Assembly (NCBI RefSeq): GCF_010500995.1
Contig: NZ_QVMK01000030.1
Coordinates: forward strand, 1-37,468
Origin: Bacteroides sp. 224
Lineage (GTDB): Bacteria; Bacteroidota; Bacteroidia; Bacteroidales; Bacteroidaceae
DNA length: 37,468 bases
Direction: 5' to 3'
Shown: piece after piece, positions 8,366-16,114 of the stretch
Layout of the letters: the number at the start of each line of letters is the position of its first letter
Numbering within the stretch: the stretch's first letter is position 1
Notes under the pieces: model-generated
Told to the model about the DNA's origin: nothing
The model's input: the letters and a program-made list of their open reading frames with translations, nothing else
The model's database searches: none
Translations under genes and position numbers: made by a program

Positions 8366-8473
8366 GTGACACTTGTGACACTTCTGTGATACTTTTCCAA
8401 AAAGTGTCACGGGCTGCTTGATATTGTAAATCAGCTTATTAGCGCGGCGTGTGACACTTGTGACACTTTTTGG
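8366..8473. repeat. GTGACACTT direct and inverted repeats
   Basis: GTGACACTTGTGACACTT occurs at 8366-8383 and again at 8451-8468. A 14-bp perfect inverted repeat (CCAAAAAGTGTCAC at 8397-8410, GTGACACTTTTTGG at 8460-8473) overlaps the second copy. This fills the non-coding gap between dnaB and the serine dehydratase gene; no reading frame is convincing here. On the minus strand this is downstream of the dehydratase gene, so the inverted repeat may act in its termination. Confidence 0.65.
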
Positions 8474-8499
8474 ATGAAAAAATCGATCTGTACGATGGG

Positions 8500-9708
8500 T
8501 TACATCTGTTTATAGTTTTTAGCCAGTCCGCCTTCGCTGGTCTCTTTATATAAAGATGGTAAATCATGACCTGTTTGCTGCATTACCTCCACTACTTTAT
8601 CAAAAGATACACGATGAATACCATCTGTATAAGTAGAATAGATATTTGCATCCAATGCTCGTGCAGCAGCCATTGCGTTACGTTCGATACAGGGAATTTG
8701 TACCAATCCGCAAACCGGGTCGCATGTCATTCCTAAATGATGCTCTAATCCCATTTCAGCAGCATATTCTACTTGAGCCGGGCTTCCACCAAAGAGTTGG
8801 TTTGCTGCTGCCGATGCCATGGCACAGGCAACGCCAACTTCTCCTTGGCATCCAACTTCGGCTCCGGATATAGATGCATTGGTTTTTACTATATTACCAA
8901 TCAATCCGGCAGTAGCTAAAGCACGCAACATTCTCATGTCACTGAATTCCCTGCTTGTTTGCAAGTGATAAAGTACAGAAGGAACTACCCCACAAGAACC
9001 GCAAGTAGGAGCGGTGACAATTTTTCCACCGGAAGCATTTTCTTCACTAACTGCCAATGCGTATGAAAATACAAGTCCGCGTGAGCGAAGAGATTGCTTA
9101 TATCCTGTGGCACGTATATAATAAGTAGAGGCTTTTCTTCTTAAATTTAGTGGACCGGGGAGAACTCCTTCTGCTTCAAGACCACGACGAATAGCATCTT
9201 TCATGGTTGACCATACTTCGGCTAAATACTCCCAAATATCATCGTCTTCGCACTCTTCTACATACTCCCAATAAGTCTTACCGGTATTTTCGCACCATTG
9301 CAATATTTCCGTCATACTGTTCATGGCGTATATTTCGGGGCTTTGAATTGTCTGATTTTCGGCTCCCTCCGATAAAGCACCTCCGCCTACACTGTAAACG
9401 GTCCAATTATCCAGCAAATCTCCTTTTTGATTATAGGCAGCGAAAGTCATTCCGTTCGGATGAAATGGAAGAAACACTTTGGGTTGCCATATAATTTCAG
9501 TAGGGGCAGCCGGGGTTAGGGTATCTAAGATTGCCACATCAGTCATGTGCCCTACACCTGTAGCAGCAAGGCTTCCGTATAAAGTAACTTTAAATGAAGC
9601 AACTTCGGGGTGACGTTCCAAAAACATTTCTGCTGCTTTTCTGGGGGCCATGGTATGACTGCTCGATGGTCCTGTTCCTATGCGATATAATTCTTTAATT
9701 GTTTTCAT
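8500..9708 (-). CDS. sdaA: L-serine ammonia-lyase, iron-sulfur type
   Basis: A 402-residue single-chain enzyme that deaminates L-serine to pyruvate and ammonia using a [4Fe-4S] cluster. The N-terminal beta-type domain starts with IGTGPSSSHTMAPRKAA. The alpha-type domain carries the cluster cysteines in TAPTCGSCGVVPSVLYHL, CQGEVGVACAMA and MTCDPVCGLVQIPCIERNA. The fused beta-alpha order and length agree with the one-chain bacterial form. The start at MKTIKELYRIGTG is the conserved one. It is flanked by a possible palindromic operator upstream (9768-9780) and by repeat-rich DNA downstream. Confidence 0.95.
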   Translation of the reverse strand: MKTIKELYRIGTGPSSSHTMAPRKAAEMFLERHPEVASFKVTLYGSLAATGVGHMTDVAILDTLTPAAPTEIIWQPKVFLPFHPNGMTFAAYNQKGDLLDNWTVYSVGGGALSEGAENQTIQSPEIYAMNSMTEILQWCENTGKTYWEYVEECEDDDIWEYLAEVWSTMKDAIRRGLEAEGVLPGPLNLRRKASTYYIRATGYKQSLRSRGLVFSYALAVSEENASGGKIVTAPTCGSCGVVPSVLYHLQTSREFSDMRMLRALATAGLIGNIVKTNASISGAEVGCQGEVGVACAMASAAANQLFGGSPAQVEYAAEMGLEHHLGMTCDPVCGLVQIPCIERNAMAAARALDANIYSTYTDGIHRVSFDKVVEVMQQTGHDLPSLYKETSEGGLAKNYKQM

Positions 9709-9746
9709 GAAATAGTTGAAAGCATGTATTAGTACTTATTTAAATA

Positions 9747-9780
9747 CAAAGTTATACTTTATAATTGACTATCTGATAGT
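9747..9780 (-). promoter_or_regulatory. Serine dehydratase -7 box with upstream palindrome
   Basis: On the minus strand TAACTTTG (9754-9747) matches TAnnTTTG. The palindrome ACTATCTGATAGT (6-bp arms around one base) lies at 9768-9780, where the spacer and -33 region should be; no -33 TTTG is seen. This suggests a repressor or activator site. Confidence 0.4.
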
Positions 9781-9867
9781 ATAAGGATGAATATTTTCTA
9801 TAAACAAAGAATGTTTTGACTGTAATTTTGTTGTTTGGACTGAAATTTCTGTCTTGTTGTTAATTTC

Positions 9868-10914
9868 TTAATACCACTTCTTCCCCTTAAAGAAAAAGAA
9901 TACCCCCAGTCCAATCACCGCCATTAACCCCCATGCAAACAAATATCCATGCCGCCATCCTAACTCGGGCATAAAGTCGAAATTCATTCCCCAAACCCCG
10001 ACGAGAAATGTGAGTGGGATAAAGATCGTCGATACAACTGTCAGCCTCTTCATGATATCATTTAGTCGCAAATCATTGTTCGAGATGTAGAGGTCTACCA
10101 GAGAGGAAAGGGTTTCGCGGCATATTTCTATGGTTTGTAGCACAAACTGCAAGTGGTCATTCACATCGTTAAAAAAGGCTCTGTTCACTTTGTGCATCAG
10201 CATATTCTCCGAACGTAAAAGCTTAACATATTGCTCTTTCAAGGGGAAAATCGCCTTCTTTACCTGTAAATACTGTCGTCGGAGAGATTGAATATGGCCT
10301 CCAAGGCCTTTTACATCGCTATTGATATCTAATAAGTTCTCTTCCAGATCCTCTAAACCATCGTCGATGGAGTTCACAATCAGTGTGTAATTTGCCATGG
10401 CATTGTTGAGTAATACACTTAACAGATAATCTGTCTGACGGGTGCGGATGCGCAAGGTATCGTATTGAATGGCGGTCGTGACATTTTCGAAGAAAGGAAT
10501 GTCTTCCTCAAGAAAGGTCAACAGGAAGTTGCTTCCTTGTATAATGGAAAGCTGTTGCTCGTGTAGTTCTGCTTCTTTGTTTGCTTCGTTGAAGCGAAAT
10601 AGTTTAAGGATGACAACCGTATATTTGTCATGTTCCTCTATTTTAGCAGGATAACGTGTGTTTAGAATATCTTGAAGAATCAGGAAGTTAATCTCAAAAT
10701 GCTCGCAGATCTCCCGAATAGCTTCCGTGTTTTGCAAACCGCTGACTTGCAACCAGTTGATGCGATTTGCATCTAAAAGATGTTCTATATCTTTCAGTTT
10801 GTTTCCTTGGGCTTCCTGCATTTCGGTGGTGTTGTAACTGCATAAAGACAAGCCGGTGGGAGTTTTGCTGTCACCATTATAGGTGAGGTTTTCACTTAAT
10901 AGATTATTTTTCAT
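9868..10914 (-). CDS. corA: CorA-family divalent metal channel
   Basis: A 348-residue magnesium/cobalt channel. A long cytoplasmic alpha/beta and helical region (about 1-285, with LVNSIDDGLEDLEENLLDI and the long stalk helix) is followed by two C-terminal membrane spans. The first ends in the signature GMN within GVWGMNFDFMPEL (about 308-312), the ion-selectivity ring of the pentamer; the second is LFAWGLMAVIGLGVFFFF. The last residues KGKKWY are basic and cytoplasmic. The start MKNNLLSENLTYNG is the only good one. It is monocistronic, in the same direction as mutS2 upstream but with an 81-nt gap. Confidence 0.94.
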   Translation of the reverse strand: MKNNLLSENLTYNGDSKTPTGLSLCSYNTTEMQEAQGNKLKDIEHLLDANRINWLQVSGLQNTEAIREICEHFEINFLILQDILNTRYPAKIEEHDKYTVVILKLFRFNEANKEAELHEQQLSIIQGSNFLLTFLEEDIPFFENVTTAIQYDTLRIRTRQTDYLLSVLLNNAMANYTLIVNSIDDGLEDLEENLLDINSDVKGLGGHIQSLRRQYLQVKKAIFPLKEQYVKLLRSENMLMHKVNRAFFNDVNDHLQFVLQTIEICRETLSSLVDLYISNNDLRLNDIMKRLTVVSTIFIPLTFLVGVWGMNFDFMPELGWRHGYLFAWGLMAVIGLGVFFFFKGKKWY

Positions 10915-10995
10915 TTTGCTTTGTTTGTTTGGTTCTTCCTTGCAAAGGAAATAGCTCTATTAAGTGAAAACAATTATAGTGTCTTTTTGTTTGAA

Positions 10996-13494
10996 TCAGG
11001 CTAAATCCACCACTGTAATTCCTGCTCCGCCAAATTGTACATGCTCGTCTGCTGCGCGTTTTACTCCTGAAACCGTCTGCAAATATTGACGAATCAGCGA
11101 CCGTAAAATACCCGTTCCCGTGCCGTGCAGGATGCGGACGCGGTCCATGCCTACCAATATCGCATCATCTACAAAATAGGTAACGGCTTGCAGGGCTTCG
11201 TCGCCACGCATTCCTCTTACATCAAGATCCTGTTTGAAGCTCAGCTTCTTTTCGTACATGCTGTCGTGTGTCTGAGTGCTGACAAAGGTACTCTTTTGTG
11301 GTTCCTGTTTCTTTGGAGCAGCACCCGAACGTTCCAATCTGTCGAGTTTTACATTCGTTTTGATGCTTCCGAAGGCTACAACGGCATTCTCTCCACTGAT
11401 TTCCAGTACCTCACCTACAGAGGTTTGACCTTTTATTTTGACTAACGTACCTGTGGAAATAGGTTCCACCTTGGGAACGGAAACAGTTGTATCAGTTTTA
11501 GGAGAAGCTTTCTTCTTGTCTTTCTTTCGTTCCTGCTTCTCTTTCAGCTTCTCCATTTTGCGAGCAATTTTACCTTCGAGATCTTTGGCGGCTTGCTCTT
11601 CAATAGACTGTCGGAAGTCGGCCAACTCCTGACGAGCCTGTTTTGTCTTCTCCTTTTCTGCCTGTGCCTCCTTGATGGTGCGAATGGTATTTTCGATCTT
11701 TGCGTTAGACTCTTGCAACATACGTTCGGCATCTTCTTTGGCCTGTTTCAGAATCTCCTTGCGAGATTTGCGTAACTCCTCCATCTCCGTTTCGTAGCGG
11801 GCGATGGTTTCTTCCATGTGCTTTTCGCGTTGACGGATGGTCTGACGTTTGCCTTCCCAATAACGTTTGTCGCGAACGATGTCTTGCAGGTATTTATCAG
11901 CATTGATGTACTCGCTTCCTACAATTTCCGAAGCATCCGCAATCACGTCTTCGGGCAATCCAATCTTTCGGGCAATTTCCACGGCGAATGAGCTTCCGGG
12001 GTTGCCAATCTGTAGTTGGAAGAGCGGTTGCATAAGATGGCGGTCGTACAGCATGGCACCGTTTACCACTCCCTCATGATCATCTGCATAATGTTTTAGA
12101 TTCTGATAGTGGGTGGTGATCACGCCGAATGTTTTACGGTTGTTGTATCTTTCCAGAACGGCTTCGGCAATGGCACCGCCTATCTGTGGCTCTGTTCCGC
12201 CTCCAAATTCATCGATCAGGATAAGGCTGCGTTCATTGCAATTCTTTATCATCACCTTCATATTCGTAAGGTGAGAGGAATAGGTACTCAAATCATCTTC
12301 GATGGATTGTTCGTCGCCAATATCTATAAAGATGTTACCAAATAATCCTGCGTGACTGCGTTCATGCAGAGGAATCAGCATTCCGCATTGCAACATATAT
12401 TGTAAAAGACCGACGGTTTTCAGGCAGACAGATTTACCACCCGCATTCGGTCCCGAAATAATAAGTATGCGTTGATCCTTATGTAATTCGATGTCCAGCG
12501 GAATAACCTTTTTGCCATGTTTGGCCAACGAGAGTTGCAACAATGGGTGCACTGCCATCGTCCAATCCAGTAATTGCGTATCCTGTAATATGGGTTTGAT
12601 GCTGTTCGTCTGAATTGCAAAATAACTCTTTGCCCGAATAAAATCAATTTCCGCCAGAAACTCATACGACTGCAAAATATCGGGTATCGAAGGCCGCAGC
12701 GTATCACTGAAAACAGTGAGGATGCGGATAATCTCGCGTCTTTCCTCGGCTTCTAACTCACGAATGCGGTTGTTGGCTTCCACTACCTCGGCAGGTTCGA
12801 TAAACACCGTCTTGCCACTGGCCGATTCATCGTGTACAATCCCTTTAATCTTTCTTTTCAGGGCGGGTGCCACAGGAATCACCAATCGACCGTCGCGCAT
12901 GGTGGGTGTCACATCCTTATCTACATAGCCTTCGGACTGTGCATTTCGGAGGATGCTGTTCAGCGAACGCGAGATGCTACTGGTAGTATTTGCCAGTTCC
13001 CTACGAATCTTCAATAAGTCTGCCGAGGCATTATCCTTTACCTTTCCATATTTATCGAGAATGCCGTCAATCTTGGAAATCAACTGCGGAAACACAGCAA
13101 TGTCGCCCGCCAGCTTTTTGAGGCTGGGGTAGGGGGTGTCGGACTCTTCTTCGATGTCTTCTTTTTGCAGGAAGCGAACAATATCGCGAATCGTTTCCAA
13201 AGAACGGCGCAGATCGAAAAGTTCGTGCTCGTCCAAATACATTCCTTCTACACGTATCCGTTTGAGTGAAGGACGCACATCGAAAAAATATTGGTCGGGG
13301 AAATTATCTTCCTCCTGTATGATGCGTACAAATTCTGTAATTTGATTCAGTTGTTCATCAATGGCTTCGAACTGCTCGGAAAATACCATATCCGTCACTC
13401 TCTCTTCTCCTAACGTGCTGAGACACTTGTCTTTCAGTAGTTGTCGAATCTGGTCGAAACCTATTTTTTGCTCAAAATTATGAGGGTAAATCAT
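10996..13494 (-). CDS. mutS2: MutS2 endonuclease/ATPase (Smr domain)
   Basis: An 832-residue MutS2 protein. It has an N-terminal lever/clamp region, a MutS ATPase domain with Walker A GPNAGGKS (about 348-355) and the downstream LILIDEFGGGTEPQ and TTHYQNLKHYA motifs, and a long charged coiled coil (about 530-680). The C-terminal Smr nuclease domain shows LDVRGMRGDEAL and HGTGTGILR (about 752-832). MutS2 acts in recombination control and, in some bacteria, in rescue of collided ribosomes. The frame runs back through the tRNA gene to 13749, but those residues are nonsense; the true start is MIYPHNFEQKIGF at 13494, preceded by a TAnnTTTG promoter box. Confidence 0.96.
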   Translation of the reverse strand: MIYPHNFEQKIGFDQIRQLLKDKCLSTLGEERVTDMVFSEQFEAIDEQLNQITEFVRIIQEEDNFPDQYFFDVRPSLKRIRVEGMYLDEHELFDLRRSLETIRDIVRFLQKEDIEEESDTPYPSLKKLAGDIAVFPQLISKIDGILDKYGKVKDNASADLLKIRRELANTTSSISRSLNSILRNAQSEGYVDKDVTPTMRDGRLVIPVAPALKRKIKGIVHDESASGKTVFIEPAEVVEANNRIRELEAEERREIIRILTVFSDTLRPSIPDILQSYEFLAEIDFIRAKSYFAIQTNSIKPILQDTQLLDWTMAVHPLLQLSLAKHGKKVIPLDIELHKDQRILIISGPNAGGKSVCLKTVGLLQYMLQCGMLIPLHERSHAGLFGNIFIDIGDEQSIEDDLSTYSSHLTNMKVMIKNCNERSLILIDEFGGGTEPQIGGAIAEAVLERYNNRKTFGVITTHYQNLKHYADDHEGVVNGAMLYDRHLMQPLFQLQIGNPGSSFAVEIARKIGLPEDVIADASEIVGSEYINADKYLQDIVRDKRYWEGKRQTIRQREKHMEETIARYETEMEELRKSRKEILKQAKEDAERMLQESNAKIENTIRTIKEAQAEKEKTKQARQELADFRQSIEEQAAKDLEGKIARKMEKLKEKQERKKDKKKASPKTDTTVSVPKVEPISTGTLVKIKGQTSVGEVLEISGENAVVAFGSIKTNVKLDRLERSGAAPKKQEPQKSTFVSTQTHDSMYEKKLSFKQDLDVRGMRGDEALQAVTYFVDDAILVGMDRVRILHGTGTGILRSLIRQYLQTVSGVKRAADEHVQFGGAGITVVDLA

Positions 13495-13517
13495 GCTTGT
13501 TGTTCTAATTATAAATG

Positions 13518-13552
13518 CAAAAATACAATTTCTTTGTGATTTTTTCAGCAAA
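13518..13552 (-). promoter_or_regulatory. Promoter of mutS2
   Basis: On the minus strand TATTTTTG (13525-13518) is a good -7 box, and TTTG (13552-13549) is a candidate -33 with a longish 23-nt spacer. That TTTG is one half of the palindrome GCAAATCATTTGC (13548-13560), whose other half is the -33 box of tRNA-Ser. Confidence 0.5.
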
Positions 13553-13555
13553 TCA

Positions 13556-13586
13556 TTTGCAGAATTAAAAATAACTCGTACCTTTG
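13556..13586 (+). promoter_or_regulatory. Promoter of tRNA-Ser
   Basis: TTTG at 13556-13559, exactly 19 nt of spacer, then TACCTTTG at 13579-13586: a full match to the Bacteroides promoter pattern. The tRNA 5' end lies 40 nt downstream, after a small leader hairpin (CGCTTTT, 4 nt, AAAAGCG). Confidence 0.75.
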
Positions 13587-13626
13587 CAACGCTTTTAGAG
13601 AAAAGCGCTTCTGAAAAAGAAGTTCT

Positions 13627-13711
13627 GGAGAGATGGCAGAGTGGTCGATTGCGGCGGTCTTGAAAACCGTTGTACTGCGAGGTACCGGGGGTTCGAATCC
13701 CTCTCTCTCCG
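13627..13711 (+). tRNA. tRNA-Ser (anticodon UGA)
   Basis: An 85-nt class II tRNA. The acceptor stem is GGAGAGA (13627-13633) with TCTCTCC (13704-13710), and the discriminator base is G at 13711. The anticodon stem GCGGT/ACCGT encloses CTTGAAA, anticodon TGA at 13661-13663. A long variable arm follows, then the T arm with GGTTCGAATCC. CCA is not encoded. It reads UCA serine codons. The integrase gene lies just downstream, so the 3' end is the likely attachment site of the mobile element. Confidence 0.97.
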
Positions 13712-13739
13712 CTGGGAAACCTAGACAAAAGGAGACCAA

Positions 13740-13800
13740 ACCCAGACAAACCCTACAAATCAGCGATTTGTAGGGTTTTTTATTTCTGTTTTGTCTGGGT
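13740..13800 (+). terminator. Nested hairpins after tRNA-Ser
   Basis: A 14-bp perfect stem (AAACCCTACAAATC at 13748-13761, loop AGC, GATTTGTAGGGTTT at 13765-13778) followed by a T-run is a strong terminator for the tRNA transcript. Around it lies an outer inverted repeat, ACCCAGACAAA (13740-13750) with TTTGTCTGGGT (13790-13800). The AGACAA word recurs at about 13723 and 13805, so integrase arm sites are possible. Confidence 0.75.
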
Positions 13801-13843
13801 CAAAAGACAAAAAATAGCCCCTAAAAGACACTTTTCGTAACCT

Positions 13844-13887
13844 AAACTGTACCCCCTTCCCTAAAAATCGAAAAGGGGGTACAGTTT
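13844..13887. repeat. 15-bp perfect inverted repeat in the attachment region
   Basis: AAACTGTACCCCCTT (13844-13858) is repeated in reverse at 13873-13887 around 14 nt. It has no T-run on the plus strand and sits between the element end and the integrase promoter, so a protein-binding or recombination-accessory site is as likely as a terminator. A smaller hairpin, GTTGC-TGTC-GCAAC, follows at 13903-13916. Confidence 0.65.
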
Positions 13888-13933
13888 GTCCAAAATTGGC
13901 TGGTTGCTGTCGCAACTTGTCCACCCCTTATAG

Positions 13934-13983
13934 AACTCACTTCGAGATAATTAAAATAAGTTTGTAACTTAAAAAAGTGAGTT
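13934..13983 (+). promoter_or_regulatory. Integrase promoter box flanked by an inverted repeat
   Basis: TAAGTTTG at 13957-13964 fits the -7 pattern and lies 20 nt before the integrase ATG. A 9-bp inverted repeat, AACTCACTT (13934-13942) and AAGTGAGTT (13975-13983), brackets it, and the right arm touches the start codon. It could be a two-site operator or an mRNA-level switch. No clear -33 box is present. Confidence 0.5.
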
Positions 13984-13984
13984 T

Positions 13985-15217
13985 ATGAAGAGTACTTTTA
14001 GGATTCTTTTTTATGTAAAAAAGGACAAGCAAAAAGCAAATGGAAACTATCCAATCATGTGTCGAATTACAATTGACGGTGAAGCTGCCCGATTCAACAC
14101 AAAGGTAGAAATCAACGAGAGTAACTGGGATGGCAAATCAGGACGAGCCTTTGGACGTTCTGCCGAAGTAACAAAAGTCAATAATCTGTTAGATGAAGTA
14201 AGAGCAACGTTACATCGCATCTATCATGATATGCAAAGGCAGGAACAGGCAACTGCCGAAAAACTCAAGAACGAGTTTTTGGGTCATTCGGAAAAACACG
14301 AATCACTTCTTAATCTTTTTGAAAAGCATAATAATGATGTGAAGTCCCTTGTTGGTATATCAAAATCTGCTGCTACCTATCAGAAATATGAAGTTACCCG
14401 AAAACATATCGCCGACTTCATTAAAAGCAAATACAACCTTTCCGATATTGCTTTGAGGTCTGTAAACCATATGTTTATTAACGACTTTGAAGTCTATTTA
14501 ATGACGGTTTGTGGTTGTGGTCACAATACTACGGCTAAATTCATGCAATTTTTCAAGCGTATTGTTTTGATTGCTCGTAACAATGGCTTGATAATAGGTG
14601 ATCCCTTTGCTAATTATAAAATCCGCATACAAAAAGTGGATAGAGGCTACCTTACTGAAGAGGAAATAAAGAAAATTCTTGAGCTTAACCTCGTTTCTGA
14701 AAGACTGGAACACGTTCGGGATCTATTTGTCTTTTCCTGTTTTTGCGGTTTGGCTTATATAGATGTGGCAGGACTTAGAAAAGAACATATCCGAAAATCC
14801 TTTGATGGTAATTTATGGATTATGACCAAGCGTGTGAAAACCGGAGTGGATGTAAATGTACCACTACTGGAAATTCCAAAAATGATTTTAGATAAGTATA
14901 AAGACAAATTTCCTGATGGAAAAATACTTCCCGTTATTAGCAATCAAAAACTAAATTCTTATTTGAAAGAAATTGCCGACCTTTCCGGAATTGGGAAGAA
15001 TCTTACGTTTCATCTAGCCCGCCATACCTTCGCCACCACAACGACACTGGGTAAAGGAGTTCCCATTGAAACCGTTTCTAAAATGCTGGGGCATACCAAT
15101 ATTGAAACGACCCAAATCTACGCCCGCATTACTAATAGCAAGATTAGTAGCGATATGAAAGGACTTTCCGAACAGTTTACTGGTATTGAGAAAATCTATA
15201 AAAAAGCGGCTCAATAG
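13985..15217 (+). CDS. int: Tyrosine recombinase integrase
   Basis: A 410-residue integrase that would insert and excise the element. It has an N-terminal arm-binding domain (FRILFYVKKDKQKANGNYP), a SAM-like core-binding domain (about 105-215) and a catalytic domain. Visible catalytic residues are Lys in MTKRVKTGVD, His343 and Arg346 in FHLARHTF, His370 in MLGHTN and nucleophile Tyr379 in QIYARI. The first Arg, normally in a GLR motif, is replaced: the sequence is CGLAYID with Ala257. A missing Arg I is known from Bacteroides integrases such as IntDOT, so the enzyme is probably active. It lies directly beside tRNA-Ser and reads into the element. Confidence 0.93.
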   Translation: MKSTFRILFYVKKDKQKANGNYPIMCRITIDGEAARFNTKVEINESNWDGKSGRAFGRSAEVTKVNNLLDEVRATLHRIYHDMQRQEQATAEKLKNEFLGHSEKHESLLNLFEKHNNDVKSLVGISKSAATYQKYEVTRKHIADFIKSKYNLSDIALRSVNHMFINDFEVYLMTVCGCGHNTTAKFMQFFKRIVLIARNNGLIIGDPFANYKIRIQKVDRGYLTEEEIKKILELNLVSERLEHVRDLFVFSCFCGLAYIDVAGLRKEHIRKSFDGNLWIMTKRVKTGVDVNVPLLEIPKMILDKYKDKFPDGKILPVISNQKLNSYLKEIADLSGIGKNLTFHLARHTFATTTTLGKGVPIETVSKMLGHTNIETTQIYARITNSKISSDMKGLSEQFTGIEKIYKKAAQ

Positions 15218-15297
15218 TTACCTATTTTCAGTAGGCAACTAATGGGTAACGAATTAGGTGACGATTTTCAATGTAAAACACTAAAATATAAATAGAT

Positions 15298-15810
15298 ATG
15301 GAATTACAAGTTATTCAAAACAAAATCTTTGAAGTCCGGGGATACAGGGTGATGCTGGACTTTCATTTAGCAGAGTTATATAATGTAAAGACAAAAGTTC
15401 TCAAACAGGCTGTCAAACGTAATATTCAGCGATTTCCTTCTGACTTTATGTTTGAACTTGATAAAGAGGAGTTTCACCAACTGGTCACAATTTGTGACCA
15501 GTTCCCCGAAACCCTAAAACATAGTTCTGTCAGCCCAATGGTTTTCACGGAACAGGGTGTAGCAATGCTTTCTACGGTGTTGAGAAGCCAAACAGCAATA
15601 GATGTAAATATATCTATTATGCGGGCATTTGTCCTGATGCGACAAATGGTTATCGGATATGATGAACTTCTTAAACGTATTGAGGAACTGGAAGAAAGTA
15701 CAGATGCACAATTCAGTGAAATATACCAAGCTTTAACCCAGCTATTAAGTAAACCTGACCCCAAACCAAGAAAACCCATAGGATACAGAATACCTGATGA
15801 AGAAAAATAA
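15298..15810 (+). CDS. ORF6N-domain DNA-binding protein
   Basis: A 170-residue protein with the phage-type ORF6N domain: IFEVRGYRVMLDFHLAELY, KVLKQAVKRNIQRFPSDFMF, and PMVFTEQGVAMLSTVLRS at about 80-100. A short coiled coil (DELLKRIEELEESTDAQF) and a Pro/Lys tail follow. ORF6N proteins occur in phages and mobile elements and are thought to bind DNA; a precise role is not known. It follows the integrase by 80 nt in the same direction. A palindrome, TCACAA-N-TTGTGA, lies inside the gene (15481-15501), and one with the same core lies just after its stop codon (15812-15830), so self-regulation is possible. Confidence 0.88.
   Translation: MELQVIQNKIFEVRGYRVMLDFHLAELYNVKTKVLKQAVKRNIQRFPSDFMFELDKEEFHQLVTICDQFPETLKHSSVSPMVFTEQGVAMLSTVLRSQTAIDVNISIMRAFVLMRQMVIGYDELLKRIEELEESTDAQFSEIYQALTQLLSKPDPKPRKPIGYRIPDEEK
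15481..15501. repeat. Palindrome inside the ORF6N gene
   Basis: CTGGTCACAA, one T, then its reverse complement TTGTGACCAG. The core TCACAA-N-TTGTGA is shared with the palindrome at 15812-15830. Confidence 0.6.
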
Positions 15811-15811
15811 C

Positions 15812-15830
15812 TTATCACAAGTTGTGATAA
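15812..15830. repeat. Matching palindrome just after the ORF6N gene
   Basis: TTATCACAA, one G, TTGTGATAA: 9-bp arms starting 2 nt after the stop codon, with the same TCACAA-N-TTGTGA core as the copy inside the gene. Confidence 0.65.
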
Positions 15831-15837
15831 CCTAATG

Positions 15838-15868
15838 ATGGCGAGCCGACAAAGCCCGCCATTTTTTA
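15838..15868 (+). terminator. Terminator of the integrase/ORF6N unit
   Basis: ATGGCGAGC (15838-15846) pairs with GCCCGCCAT (15854-15862) with one mismatch, followed by a run of T. Between here and the small gene at 16115 I see no supportable gene or strong motif. Confidence 0.6.
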
Positions 15869-16114
15869 TTCCACTTACCTAAACTAATGCTTTTTTTCCA
15901 GCTTCTTTAACCGTAAACCACTCCCATAGGCAGTCATTCCATCGGGCGGTTATTCCTTTTCATTTCTATATGCAAAAGTATTTACGGCTTCTTAACGTCT
16001 TTGAAAGTTCAAGTCCTAAAGGGTTTGATGTAAAAATCTTCCTGCTGCGCTTCGCCCAGAGAGTATTTTTCCACAAAAACTTGCAAAGACTAAAGCCTAC
16101 ACTTTCCTGCATAT

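Noticed and set aside
8366..8473. CRISPR-like array
   Set aside because: Only two long copies of the repeat, mixed orientation, no regular spacers and no cas genes; nothing else in the window resembles a CRISPR array.
13578..13587. GTACCTTTGC, which fits the published CTnDOT-type core pattern GTAnnTTTGC, as the attachment core
   Set aside because: It is also exactly the -7 box of the tRNA-Ser promoter, which explains it fully; using it as the core would put the tRNA gene inside the element.
13495..13749. Upstream extension of the mutS2 frame through tRNA-Ser, 85 extra codons
   Set aside because: The extra codons are the antisense of the tRNA and its leader and look unlike MutS2; ATG 13494 starts the conserved protein behind a good promoter.
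15474..15818. 114-codon minus-strand frame over the ORF6N gene
   Set aside because: It is the antisense of a recognised domain, with no start signals or family match.
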